A stretch of 64,000 nt of DNA, from assembly GCA_002362105.1 (NCBI GenBank), contig DETD01000009.1:78359-142358 (forward strand), given 5' to 3'. The position numbers were made by a program, and so were the translations under genes. Positions 33,805 through 41,636 of the stretch are shown piece by piece (position 1 is the stretch's first letter; each line of letters begins with the position of its first letter). This stretch comes from Bacteroidales bacterium UBA3297 (GTDB lineage: Bacteria; Bacteroidota; Bacteroidia; Bacteroidales; Paludibacteraceae). A model generated the notes under the pieces. It saw only the letters and a list, made by a program, of their open reading frames with translations. It had not been told where the DNA came from and did no database searches.

Positions 33805-35595
33805 TTATTCTTTAACAATCTTAACCTTTTTCTGGGTGCCGTTGTCGGTTATAACTTCTACGACGTAAACCCCCGATGTCAGGTTTTGTAGCTGAAGCTC
33901 GGTTGGGTTGTTTCCTGTGCCTTTTAAAACTTCCTTGCCCAATACACTCACTATTTTGTAAGTGAAGTGTCCTGCACAGTTAATGGTGAGTGTGTTTTTA
34001 ACTTTCGAAGGCTCGATGCTGATGCCTTTTGTCGCTTCCTCGGCTTTCACGTTGGTGAGAGGCATGTCTTCAATAATTTTCTGAAAGGCCTCTTTTGGTT
34101 TGTAGCCTGAGAAGAGGAGTGGACGCCCTTTTTTCCTCCAACTGATCTCGTCGTTTGTACCCCAGACGGTTACAACGCTGATCTCGTCTTTATGTGTTTT
34201 GTAAAGTTCGAACAGTTGCTTGTACATGTTTGCCTGGGTCTCGTAGTTGTGGCCATCGGCTATCGTGATGTCCAATTCTGTTATCTGTATGTCGCAGCCG
34301 ATGGTCGCATATTTTTCCAATGCTTCTTTGTATAGACTTACCGATGGATAATCGGTGCTCAGGTGTGATTGCATACCTATACCGTCGCATAACCCATTTG
34401 CGTATAGTTTTTTTACGAGGTTGTAAATAGCGTCGCGTTTCGCTGGTACGTATTCATTATAGTCGTTGTAGTATATTTTGCATTTGCGTGGAAGTAGTTT
34501 CCTCGCACTCTCGAAGGCGGTGCTGATGAACGAGTCGTCTCCGTATATTTCCATCCATCTCGACTTCCCTTCTTCCTTGTAGTTGCTTCCCGGATCACGC
34601 ATATTTCCTCCGTCTACGTATACTTCGTTGACAATGTCCCATGCGTATATATCAAGATTTGGGAATTCGTTTTGCACAGCTTCTACTACATTCTTTATGT
34701 AGTTGTGTATGCGCTGGTCCATTATTTCTTTCGATACGGTTTGGCCGTTGTCTTCAAAACCCTCGTTGAAGAACCAGTCTGGGGTTTGCGAGTGCCATAT
34801 AAACACGTGCCCGCGTATAGGAATGTTGTTCTCGCTACAGAATTTCAGCACCGTTCTTGTTGTCGCTGGCAGTTTCACTTGTGGGTTGACATTGTTCCCG
34901 TCGCTTATGCTGCTAGTTTGGTCGAGCAGACAGTCGGGCTTCAGCTCGTTGCCTGGTGTCACACTGTTGAAATGGTGCAAAACCATGTTTTTTGCGTTGG
35001 TCGGGGTAATTTCGCTGGCGGTTACCGCTGTCCCTATCTTGAAGTAGTTCTTGTATACGTCTTTCAGAGCTGGTTGGTCGCTGTAATCAATTATTTCCTC
35101 TACTTTTTCCTCGCATGTGAAATCGTCAATATAGAAACTCAGTGTTGCGTTTTCGTTGCTCTGCACGTACGGTTGTATGTTTGTTGCGGCTTCCGGAATA
35201 ACAATCTCACCCGATAGTTCTGTCCAGTTGTAGGCATTGACTTGCTTGCTGTCGATTGCTGGGTAGCTGTCATCTTCGCCCTGGGTGTATTGTAGGCTGA
35301 GCTCTATTCTCGCATTCTCTTTCGAGAAAACCCATACCGAGAATTTGTAGGTCTTCCCGGCCTGTATGTAGTCGTTCTGCACCAGTGCGCCGTGCCAGCC
35401 CGCTGAACGCTTGTCTACATATAGCGATTGCTCTCCTCCGTGTTTCTGCTCGGTTGAAAGTTCTATTGTGGTTTCTCCGGTCCCGCGTGCCGACCAATCG
35501 TTACTGTCCGACTCAAAGTCGTATGCAAGGCCCGCTGCATAACTGTTCATGCCAGTTAGGGCCAATCCCAATAATAACAGGTGTCTTTTTGTCAT
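33805..35595 (-). CDS. GH10 endo-1,4-beta-xylanase with N-terminal CBM and T9SS sorting domain
   Basis: 596 aa secreted enzyme. Signal peptide 1-20; carbohydrate-binding beta-sandwich of CBM4/9/22 type (about 25-165, FESDSNDWSARGTGETTIEL to FYIDDFTC); GH10 barrel (about 178-510) with HVFIWHSQTPDW, acid/base Glu324 in WDIVNEVY and nucleophile Glu440 in ITELDI; and a C-terminal Por/T9SS type A domain (about 525-596) ending GVYVVEVITDNGTQKKVKIV. It should degrade xylan at the cell surface after type IX export. Nearby esterases (36.4-38.9 kb) may assist. Confidence 0.95.
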   Translation of the reverse strand: MTKRHLLLLGLALTGMNSYAAGLAYDFESDSNDWSARGTGETTIELSTEQKHGGEQSLYVDKRSAGWHGALVQNDYIQAGKTYKFSVWVFSKENARIELSLQYTQGEDDSYPAIDSKQVNAYNWTELSGEIVIPEAATNIQPYVQSNENATLSFYIDDFTCEEKVEEIIDYSDQPALKDVYKNYFKIGTAVTASEITPTNAKNMVLHHFNSVTPGNELKPDCLLDQTSSISDGNNVNPQVKLPATTRTVLKFCSENNIPIRGHVFIWHSQTPDWFFNEGFEDNGQTVSKEIMDQRIHNYIKNVVEAVQNEFPNLDIYAWDIVNEVYVDGGNMRDPGSNYKEEGKSRWMEIYGDDSFISTAFESARKLLPRKCKIYYNDYNEYVPAKRDAIYNLVKKLYANGLCDGIGMQSHLSTDYPSVSLYKEALEKYATIGCDIQITELDITIADGHNYETQANMYKQLFELYKTHKDEISVVTVWGTNDEISWRKKGRPLLFSGYKPKEAFQKIIEDMPLTNVKAEEATKGISIEPSKVKNTLTINCAGHFTYKIVSVLGKEVLKGTGNNPTELQLQNLTSGVYVVEVITDNGTQKKVKIVKE

Positions 35596-35702
35596 AATTG
35601 TGAAGTTTTTGGTAGTTCTGTTTTTACTTACTTTTCTATTTTGATGTTTTTTATTCTGTTAGGTTGGAAGAACTAGGCGCTCTTCCTGATTATCTGGCTT
35701 TG

Positions 35703-36266
35703 TTATAGCTTTTTCCCGTCGTTGAATGCTTGTCCCACTTTTTTACCCAATTCAATGTACGAGTGGTGTACGGGGTCATAGGTTATCAGCCCCATTTTTT
35801 CAATGTCGGGTTGTCCGTCGCTGGCAAGGTAGTGCTCGTCTACAAGAATGTTGACTATTTCAGCCACCAGATAGTATCCGGTCTCCGATTCTTCTATCTT
35901 TCGGTTTATACGGCATTCCAGTGTCATTGGAAAGTCGGTGAAGACCGGGGCGTTCACTTTTTGGGCTTTTTCTACCTTCCAGCCCGTTTTCTCTATTTTC
36001 CTGGGCTCTTTTTTTGCACTCACAATGCCGACATAGTCGGCCGCTACCAGTGTTTTAGAGGTAGCGAAAGCAACTGTGAATTCGCCATTGTTGGCTTCCA
36101 GGTTCTCGGTGGTGGCGTGTGCTCCCATCGATATCATTATTTCTTTCATGTCCCACTGGCCACCCCAGGCGGCGTTCATGGCGTTGGCTTCGCCTTTTTT
36201 GTTGTAGGTGCCGATTATCAGCACGGGTTGTGGAACTACCCATGGTTTTGCTTCAAAACTTTTCAT
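35703..36266 (-). CDS. Flavin reductase-like FMN-binding split-barrel protein
   Basis: 187 aa. The start KSFEAKPWVVPQPVLIIGTY followed by EANAMNAAWGGQWDMKEIMI is typical of flavoredoxin/flavin-reductase domains that bind FMN, and LECRINRKIEESETGYYLVA continues the barrel. Cytosolic. It transfers electrons from an unknown donor; no partner oxidoreductase adjoins it. Confidence 0.87.
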   Translation of the reverse strand: MKSFEAKPWVVPQPVLIIGTYNKKGEANAMNAAWGGQWDMKEIMISMGAHATTENLEANNGEFTVAFATSKTLVAADYVGIVSAKKEPRKIEKTGWKVEKAQKVNAPVFTDFPMTLECRINRKIEESETGYYLVAEIVNILVDEHYLASDGQPDIEKMGLITYDPVHHSYIELGKKVGQAFNDGKKL

Positions 36267-36322
36267 TTCTGTGCTTTTTTATGAAAGGTGGTTTTTCTTT
36301 CTCCGGTGTAAAGTTAAATAAA

Positions 36323-36357
36323 AAAAGCATGTCTGCCCTCTCGGGTTACATGCTTTT
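36323..36357 (-). terminator. Terminator of the 36.4-37.8 kb operon
   Basis: AAAAGCATGT pairs with ACATGCTTTT (10 bp) with an inner CCCGAGAGGG helix; TTTATTT follows on the minus strand. Confidence 0.82.
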
Positions 36358-36391
36358 CTTAGTTGTTTAAAAAAGTAATGTATCGTTAGAA

Positions 36392-37327
36392 CTACCAGTT
36401 CTTGTATTTCCCGTTCCAGTAGCCTTTTTCTCCTATGATATTACCATTCACATAGTGGCCGTTTGGTGTGGTAAACTCGCTCTTGTGGTCTTCTCCGGCT
36501 ATCTGCCAGCGCATCCAGGCTACAGTTGCTGCCATACCGCCCCATGGGCCTGAACCGTGTCCCCAGTCGTTGCCTACCATCTTGATAAGGCAGGCCGGAC
36601 ATTTTACACCGTTGTTGTTGTAGTCGGCTTCTGCGTTTGGCGCTTCCATTCCCGACTCTCCGTATACAATCATGGCGGTCTTGTCGGCCGATACGTAGCT
36701 CATTGCCGTGTGACCGAGGTCGCCGCTGTTGTTGAGGGCTGCGGTTACCACACGTTTGTCTTTGATAAGTGCCTGCTCCGATTCCAATCCGCCCATCGAG
36801 TGGCCGGCACAGCCTACACGGTCTGTAATAATGCGGTTATAGAGTGGACCGTTCGGGTCTTTGCTCTTTTCTTCCAACCAGTCGAGTGCTGCTATCGCAA
36901 GATCGCCGCTTCCTGGCGATTCTCTCAGTGCCATTACGACGAATCCTTGTGAGGCGAGGCGGTTTATTATACCCATATATGCGTCTGGTTTCGTTCCTCC
37001 GCCTGGTCCCCATATTACAACCGGATGCTTAACGTAAGGGTCGTCCGACATATTGGTTGGGTATACCAGTATGTTCCCTCCACCAGGACCGATGTTGTCG
37101 AGTTCGGTCAGTTTCATCGGACCATTCTGGTTTACATCGTCTCCGGCCAGAAATACCTTTATTTCTTTGGGCTCTTCTTCGTTGTATTCAACAAAATCGA
37201 CTTGTTTCACTTCTTCTGTAGGGAAGAAGACTTCGGAACCGTCGTTTTTCAATACTCTCATTTTATATGTTTGGGCAACTGCGCTCATTGCTACCAGAGT
37301 CGCTGCCAATAGGGCTATTCTTTTCAT
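36392..37327 (-). CDS. Secreted alpha/beta hydrolase (chlorophyllase/cutinase-like)
   Basis: 311 aa. Signal peptide (MKRIALLAATLVAMSAVAQ), then a short beta motif (MRVLKNDGSEVFFPTEEVKQ and VDFVE) common at the start of Bacteroidota exported proteins, then an alpha/beta hydrolase with KHPVVIWGPGGGTKPDAYMG and nucleophile elbow AGHSMGG, Ser177. His in HGSGPWGG is a candidate triad member. It resembles chlorophyllase- or polyester-hydrolase-like enzymes; substrate unknown. Its start overlaps the upstream stop by four bases, so the two are coupled. Confidence 0.8.
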   Translation of the reverse strand: MKRIALLAATLVAMSAVAQTYKMRVLKNDGSEVFFPTEEVKQVDFVEYNEEEPKEIKVFLAGDDVNQNGPMKLTELDNIGPGGGNILVYPTNMSDDPYVKHPVVIWGPGGGTKPDAYMGIINRLASQGFVVMALRESPGSGDLAIAALDWLEEKSKDPNGPLYNRIITDRVGCAGHSMGGLESEQALIKDKRVVTAALNNSGDLGHTAMSYVSADKTAMIVYGESGMEAPNAEADYNNNGVKCPACLIKMVGNDWGHGSGPWGGMAATVAWMRWQIAGEDHKSEFTTPNGHYVNGNIIGEKGYWNGKYKNW

Positions 37328-37791
37328 TGTCTGATAAGTTTTAGTGTTGTTGTGTTGATTTTAACTAAGATGATTCCTCGGCCGGTTTGGCGGAGGTCGA
37401 TGTCAAGCGAACCTTGTGCGTCGGTCTTATAGGTGCCCGTCAGTTTCCCGTCTACGTTATACACTTGTACGGTTTGGTCGGGCTTGCCGTTCCTGAAAAA
37501 GACTCGGTCGTCGCTTGTCCATACCACAGGCTTGTCGCCGTCTTCTACTAGTTTGCTTGCGGTTACTTCTTTTAAAAAGTAGTACTTTTCGACATTCGGA
37601 ATACTGAATTCCGCACTCGCTTTGTTCGTGTTAACTTGTAGTTTAGCTCCCGAATACGTTATTACGGGCGCATCTCCTAGCTCGTAGTACTGTTTGTCTC
37701 CTTCCTTGTTTTCTACAACTAACACCTCGGCCGTGGCTTGCTGTAGGAGGAATAGTGAGGCAATGGTTAATATAAAACTTTTGCCATTCAT
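37324..37791 (-). CDS. Small exported protein with T9SS-like C-terminal domain
   Basis: 155 aa from the ATG at 37791, which gives a signal peptide (MNGKSFILTIASLFLLQQAT and AEV). The N-terminal part VVENKEGDKQYYELGDAPVI resembles the beta motif of the downstream esterase. The C-terminal VQVYNVDGKLTGTYKTDAQG and LRQTGRGIILVKI look like a T9SS/DUF6383-type sorting domain with no catalytic domain between. A -7 element TAAATTTG is at 37890-37897. Confidence 0.65.
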   Translation of the reverse strand: MNGKSFILTIASLFLLQQATAEVLVVENKEGDKQYYELGDAPVITYSGAKLQVNTNKASAEFSIPNVEKYYFLKEVTASKLVEDGDKPVVWTSDDRVFFRNGKPDQTVQVYNVDGKLTGTYKTDAQGSLDIDLRQTGRGIILVKINTTTLKLIRQ

Positions 37792-38176
37792 AATATAACA
37801 CACACTTTTTTATTAAACATCTATCTTTTGAAATCCGTATTTGGATTTTCTTCGGTGATACTCTTCAATTAATTCCCCGATTACGATGGCAAATTTAGTG
37901 TTTTATTTATTGGCTGTCTGTTTTTATTATATGTTGAGAAACATTGTTTTATAATATATAAATTTTATGTCATTGGCTGAAAAATAGTAAGTTATGATTT
38001 GTTATTGGATTGTTTTTCTTGCCGATTCGGCCTATGCTTGAATGAATGTTTATATAGAAAGATTTATCCTATTGGGTGTGAATTTTGTCCAATATTTTTA
38101 ACTGGTGTGTCGATGCTGTCAAAAACTTGTAATATTTAGTCTTTTTCGAGTTTTTGCGTCTTTTTGGGGCTTTCCC
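37792..38176. other. AT-rich intergenic region
   Basis: 385 nt. It holds the -7 element TAAATTTG (37890-37897, minus strand) for the operon to its left and long A/T runs. No hairpin with a T-run and no protein-like frame is seen. Confidence 0.55.
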
Positions 38177-38875
38177 CTACATTTTATTTGATAGTCTTTT
38201 TAGGGCCTTCCCGAAGCCCTTGCCTGTCCTTATTTCCGGAAATTTGAAATGTCCACCCTCGTTCCATTCGAAAAGGAAGTTTGTTTCTCCGAGTTGTTTT
38301 TCCAGCAGTACGCACAGACTCTTGATGTTTGTGCCCGTTCTTGCCATCACTGGGTTTTTCGCTATTGGTTCTGCGTCGCCCATGCTCAGATACACAAATT
38401 GGGCGTTTGTCGGGTTTTGGGTGGCGTATTCGTCCCATTTCGGGAACCATACCGATGGCGATGCCGCTACTATTGCGGTAAACACACTGGTTTTTGTCCC
38501 TGCCCATAATGCAAAGAGGCCGGCAAGCGAGTATCCGCCTAACAGGTAGCGGGTATCGTCCTTCAAGCCGTATTTTTCTTGTAGGTGGGGTAGTAGCTGC
38601 TGTAGTATATACTGGAGGGTGGTTGCTGCACCCCCCGAAAAGGCTTTGTTTCCGAATGCGGGGGCGCTTTGCCAGGGGCTTAGCTCTCCGTTCCAGTCGC
38701 TTATTTCAATACCCACAAACAGGTATTCAGCCCCATCCGTCTCTAGGTTTATCTTGTCGAGTTCGTTTTGCAACAGTGCCAGTTCGCGCCGTTCCAGTGG
38801 TTGGATGATGCAGATGTCGCTTGCCTCACCAACCACCACAATTGTCTTGCCGTTCAGTTGCTCCTCTTTACGCAT
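38177..38875 (-). CDS. Alpha/beta hydrolase, esterase D/enterochelin-esterase-like
   Basis: 232 aa, no signal peptide. An alpha/beta-hydrolase with YLFVGIEISDWNGELSPWQS, the nucleophile elbow LLGGYSLAGLFALWA (Ser in GYSLAG), VAASPSVWFPKWDEY and a late His in WNEGGHFKFPE. This pattern fits putative esterases of the COG2819/Fes type. The region upstream (38876-39041) separates it from the divergent gene pair. Confidence 0.78.
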   Translation of the reverse strand: MRKEEQLNGKTIVVVGEASDICIIQPLERRELALLQNELDKINLETDGAEYLFVGIEISDWNGELSPWQSAPAFGNKAFSGGAATTLQYILQQLLPHLQEKYGLKDDTRYLLGGYSLAGLFALWAGTKTSVFTAIVAASPSVWFPKWDEYATQNPTNAQFVYLSMGDAEPIAKNPVMARTGTNIKSLCVLLEKQLGETNFLFEWNEGGHFKFPEIRTGKGFGKALKRLSNKM

Positions 38876-39041
38876 AAAATTAAGAGTGTTTTATTGTTTA
38901 GTTTCTCGTTCTAAAGGTCAGAATGCCGATTGAATGTCTTTTCTGTTGTTACACAAACTGAGCATTACAACAAAGATAGTCCCTATTTCTTTATTCCTTC
39001 TCTGTAATAGCTTTCTTTCCAACTGCCGTTTTCTATTTTTC

Positions 39042-39073
39042 AAAAAAGCAGATCTTGACATTATCTGTCAAAT
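39042..39073. repeat. 32-bp promoter box, copy 1
   Basis: An identical 32-bp block also occurs at 41494-41525. It contains two nested dyads: CAGAT-N9-ATCTG and TTGACA-TTATC-TGTCAA. In both copies an 8-nt unconserved spacer and the -7 element TATCTTTG follow, so it is a positioned upstream element and not a random repeat. Confidence 0.95.
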
Positions 39074-39109
39074 CGTATATCTATCTTTGAGATTTACTAA
39101 AATTTTAGA
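39074..39109 (+). promoter_or_regulatory. -7 element and leader start for the paralog pair
   Basis: TATCTTTG (39082-39089) follows the 32-bp box after 8 nt. Transcription would start near 39096, giving a 65-nt leader with a palindrome CTAAAATTTTAG (39098-39109) and an inverted repeat ATTTGAT/ATCAAAT (39122-39128, 39137-39143). No normal -33 TTTG is present; the box takes that place. Confidence 0.6.
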
Positions 39110-39160
39110 AAGATAATGTATATTTGATTTATGATTATCAAATGATTAATTAAACTGCCT

Positions 39161-40012
39161 ATGAAAACGAGCAAGGAATATCCGGCAACACACTCAATGT
39201 CTACTGCATGGTTTGTGATAGATGAAGAGGATAACGTGGCTCTTTTCGAAGGGGCTGATAATGGTCCTGTACCAAATGGTTTGAGAGAAGAACGGTTTAT
39301 TGATGAACTTATCTTTCGAGATGGTGTTCAAGAAGTAAACGGTGAGAAGTTTATAGATTTCTCGGAAGAACAAGCCTCATATTGGGTAGAGAATCTCCTT
39401 GATCCTAACTTTTCGGACTGGAAATCCTGTTGGGACATTATTCTGCAGATTGATCCGGATAGAAAAGATGTGTATCTTTCTTATAAGCCCGATTCTATTA
39501 GATTGAATGCGAAATATGGATTATATTATTCGGGAAACGGGTATCTTCCAAAAATCTTATTGGAGGAGAAGATTGTACTGAAGGCTACATATTGTCCATA
39601 CTGGAACGAACCGTTATCAAATATAGAAGTTCAGAACCACAGTTGTCCGTTTTTCCTATATGAAAACGAATGGAATTTCAGATTCCCATTTGTCCGTGCA
39701 AATATCCCACTTTATCCAGTGAAGGCTTCCCAGTTGTCCCTTAAACAGTTAAAACAATCTGTCAGACTTCCAATAAAGTTCAATGAGCGCGAAAAAATCC
39801 AAGTTATGCCTTTATATCCTTGCTATTCTTATTGTTCTGAATATGAAAACCATATTCTCAAAGGCGGATATCCTTACGTGGAAGTATTTGGCTCTTTGGG
39901 TGAACCTGTTTATGCTTTGGATTATTATGCGGATGGAGAAGAAAACATCAAGGCTCTCAAAAATATACCTCTAACGCTTTCATTAAAAGAGGTCGATAAC
40001 TTAAAAAAATAA
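39161..40012 (+). CDS. Unknown protein A of a paralogous pair (KEYPATHSMSTAW family)
   Basis: 283 aa. The N-terminal 45 residues, KEYPATHSMSTAWFVIDEED followed by NVALFEGADNGPVPNG, are nearly shared with the next gene; an HSM-x-x-AWF/Y-x-VD-x-x-GNVA pattern of this kind occurs in uncharacterised, often island-borne proteins. The rest is soluble, aromatic- and Pro-rich (YCPYWNEPLSNIEVQNHSCP). No signal or membrane segment. Codon use is AT-rich compared with neighbours, suggesting transfer. The paralog follows after 6 nt. Confidence 0.8.
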   Translation: MKTSKEYPATHSMSTAWFVIDEEDNVALFEGADNGPVPNGLREERFIDELIFRDGVQEVNGEKFIDFSEEQASYWVENLLDPNFSDWKSCWDIILQIDPDRKDVYLSYKPDSIRLNAKYGLYYSGNGYLPKILLEEKIVLKATYCPYWNEPLSNIEVQNHSCPFFLYENEWNFRFPFVRANIPLYPVKASQLSLKQLKQSVRLPIKFNEREKIQVMPLYPCYSYCSEYENHILKGGYPYVEVFGSLGEPVYALDYYADGEENIKALKNIPLTLSLKEVDNLKK

Positions 40013-40018
40013 GGACTA

Positions 40019-41413
40019 ATGAAACTTACTAATAAAGAATATCCGGCAACACACTCGATGTCTACTGCATGGTATGCAGTTGATAATGAAGGTAATGTTG
40101 CTATTTTGGATTTCAATGAAAATGGACCACAGCCAGATGGTATTGGAGCTCCTTTTGAATATGGAATCGATGATATGTCTATCGAGGATTTAGTCGAGTA
40201 TTGCGATGATGATGTGAAAGTATTGCCATATACGGAGGAACAGGTTTCTGACTTATTGTATATGGATATGAAGGACCCTAAAGACATCGGTAGTTTAGAA
40301 TTCAACTGCATTATAAGGGTCGCAGATGGATGTGTAGATGAATTTATAAGAAGAGCGAAAAAGTTAAGAAAATCACACATAATCAGAATGTGTCAAGATT
40401 CACCCCTATTTTGTGTTGAAGCATCTGATAACAATTTCAACGTCGAAATGGATAAGATGGTAGATGAGAAGATAATTGTGGGTGGATACGTGTATGATTA
40501 CTATCTAAGCGACGATTTGAACGGTAATTCTGTAGATTGGGAAAAGCAATTCTCTCGTCATCCGATGTATGTATATGGACAACCATATTGGTATAATCTT
40601 CCTATGGAAAGGGTGTCGGAACCTGAACATCCGTTCAAGTATGACCAGCTTCCTGAACTTCTTAAACGTAAGGTGTTAAAATTACCTATACTATTCCGTG
40701 AAACGGAAAAACTGCAAATTGCAGAGTTCTCGCAGTTTCAAATGTACTCATTTTTCTCCATAGTTTACAAGGGACGATATTATGAAAAACTGCCGCTTTC
40801 AAATGGTGAAATGAAGTACTTTTGCTCTTCTGTCTTACCAGCAGATTCTTCTATAAGATGTTCGCTCTGTGGTAAATGCGAAGGGGCAGAATACTTAGTT
40901 GATTTTAGAAATACCCAATACTCTGATTATCCAACTGTATTGATACTTGAATTTTTAAATAAACATGAGAGGACTTTAGAGTATGACTATAAATTATCAA
41001 CTGAGATTTTTTTCAGAAAGAGTTATGTGGCAAATTTGATTCATGGATACCCAGGAGTTGGTTACTCTGATTTGGCTCCATTCGAGAAACAGAAAGTAGG
41101 GGAAAGGTTCGTGAATTGTAGAGCGTACATGGACCTTACGGTTGAAACTTTAAAACCAAGAGTTATATTATTGCAAGATAATGCACTTAATTTGGTTAAA
41201 GACTTCTATAAAGTAGATACAGTTGGTCACAAAATAGAGATTTGTGGTATGACTTATCCGTTCTATTTGTTATCAGAGCTAAAACAATATAGGGATTTAA
41301 TCAACAAACTATCTCAACAACCCTACATAGGAAGAGTTCTTTCTGCGGACGAAAAAATAGTTGATGTCGAGGCCATAGAAGGAGATTTCCATGATATTGA
41401 CCAGACCCTATAG
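40019..41413 (+). CDS. Unknown protein B of a paralogous pair (KEYPATHSMSTAW family)
   Basis: 464 aa, 180 longer than protein A. It shares the N-terminal module (KEYPATHSMSTAWYAVDNEG, NVAILDFNENGPQPDGI) and middle phrases such as FRETEKLQIAEF (NEREKIQVMPLY in A). The C-terminal extension has a zinc-knuckle-like CSLCGKCEG near residue 280 and no signal or membrane segment. Homology to protein A indicates duplication and divergence within one operon. Function unknown; an immunity or defence role is conceivable only from family style and composition. Confidence 0.8.
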   Translation: MKLTNKEYPATHSMSTAWYAVDNEGNVAILDFNENGPQPDGIGAPFEYGIDDMSIEDLVEYCDDDVKVLPYTEEQVSDLLYMDMKDPKDIGSLEFNCIIRVADGCVDEFIRRAKKLRKSHIIRMCQDSPLFCVEASDNNFNVEMDKMVDEKIIVGGYVYDYYLSDDLNGNSVDWEKQFSRHPMYVYGQPYWYNLPMERVSEPEHPFKYDQLPELLKRKVLKLPILFRETEKLQIAEFSQFQMYSFFSIVYKGRYYEKLPLSNGEMKYFCSSVLPADSSIRCSLCGKCEGAEYLVDFRNTQYSDYPTVLILEFLNKHERTLEYDYKLSTEIFFRKSYVANLIHGYPGVGYSDLAPFEKQKVGERFVNCRAYMDLTVETLKPRVILLQDNALNLVKDFYKVDTVGHKIEICGMTYPFYLLSELKQYRDLINKLSQQPYIGRVLSADEKIVDVEAIEGDFHDIDQTL

Positions 41414-41493
41414 AATATCAAGAGCCAATTCGACGATATGGTAGAGACACATATCTCTCTTATTGCTTTGACCAGCGTTTAATTTAAATCGGT

Positions 41494-41525
41494 AAAAAAG
41501 CAGATCTTGACATTATCTGTCAAAT
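41494..41525. repeat. 32-bp promoter box, copy 2
   Basis: Base-for-base identical to 39042-39073, again followed by 8 unconserved nt and TATCTTTG (41534-41541). The flanks differ, so only the box and its spacing to the -7 element are kept. Confidence 0.95.
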
Positions 41526-41547
41526 AATGGGTGTATCTTTGTGCATT

Positions 41548-41634
41548 CTCAGTTATGAGATGGGAAATCTAGAGATAAGTTACTGGATTGTGACAGAAAT
41601 GGCTGGCGCGTGAGCGTCAGCCATTTTAATTTTT
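41548..41634 (+). ncRNA. Candidate small RNA (or 17-codon mRNA) driven by promoter box copy 2
   Basis: The -7 element TATCTTTG at 41534-41541 implies a start near 41548. The transcript ends at a 13-bp hairpin with a GTGA tetraloop (41597-41626) followed by a T-run, so about 87 nt. It contains a 17-codon ORF at 41560-41613 (MGNLEISYWIVTEMAGA) whose stop lies inside the hairpin, without a Shine-Dalgarno. A regulatory RNA or a leader-like peptide are both possible. Confidence 0.55.
41597..41634 (+). terminator. Strong terminator with GNRA loop
   Basis: AAATGGCTGGCGC pairs with GCGTCAGCCATTT (one G-T), GTGA loop, then TTAATTTTT on the plus strand. The minus side has only ATTTCTG, so it mainly ends plus-strand transcription, though it also lies just after the efflux operon stop. 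Confidence 0.85.
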
Positions 41635-41636
41635 GT

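Noticed and set aside
39042..41525. The two 32-bp repeats as att sites or target-site duplications of a mobile element
   Set aside because: No integrase or transposase lies between them, and the conserved spacing to a -7 element in both copies fits promoters better; composition of the genes leaves past transfer open.
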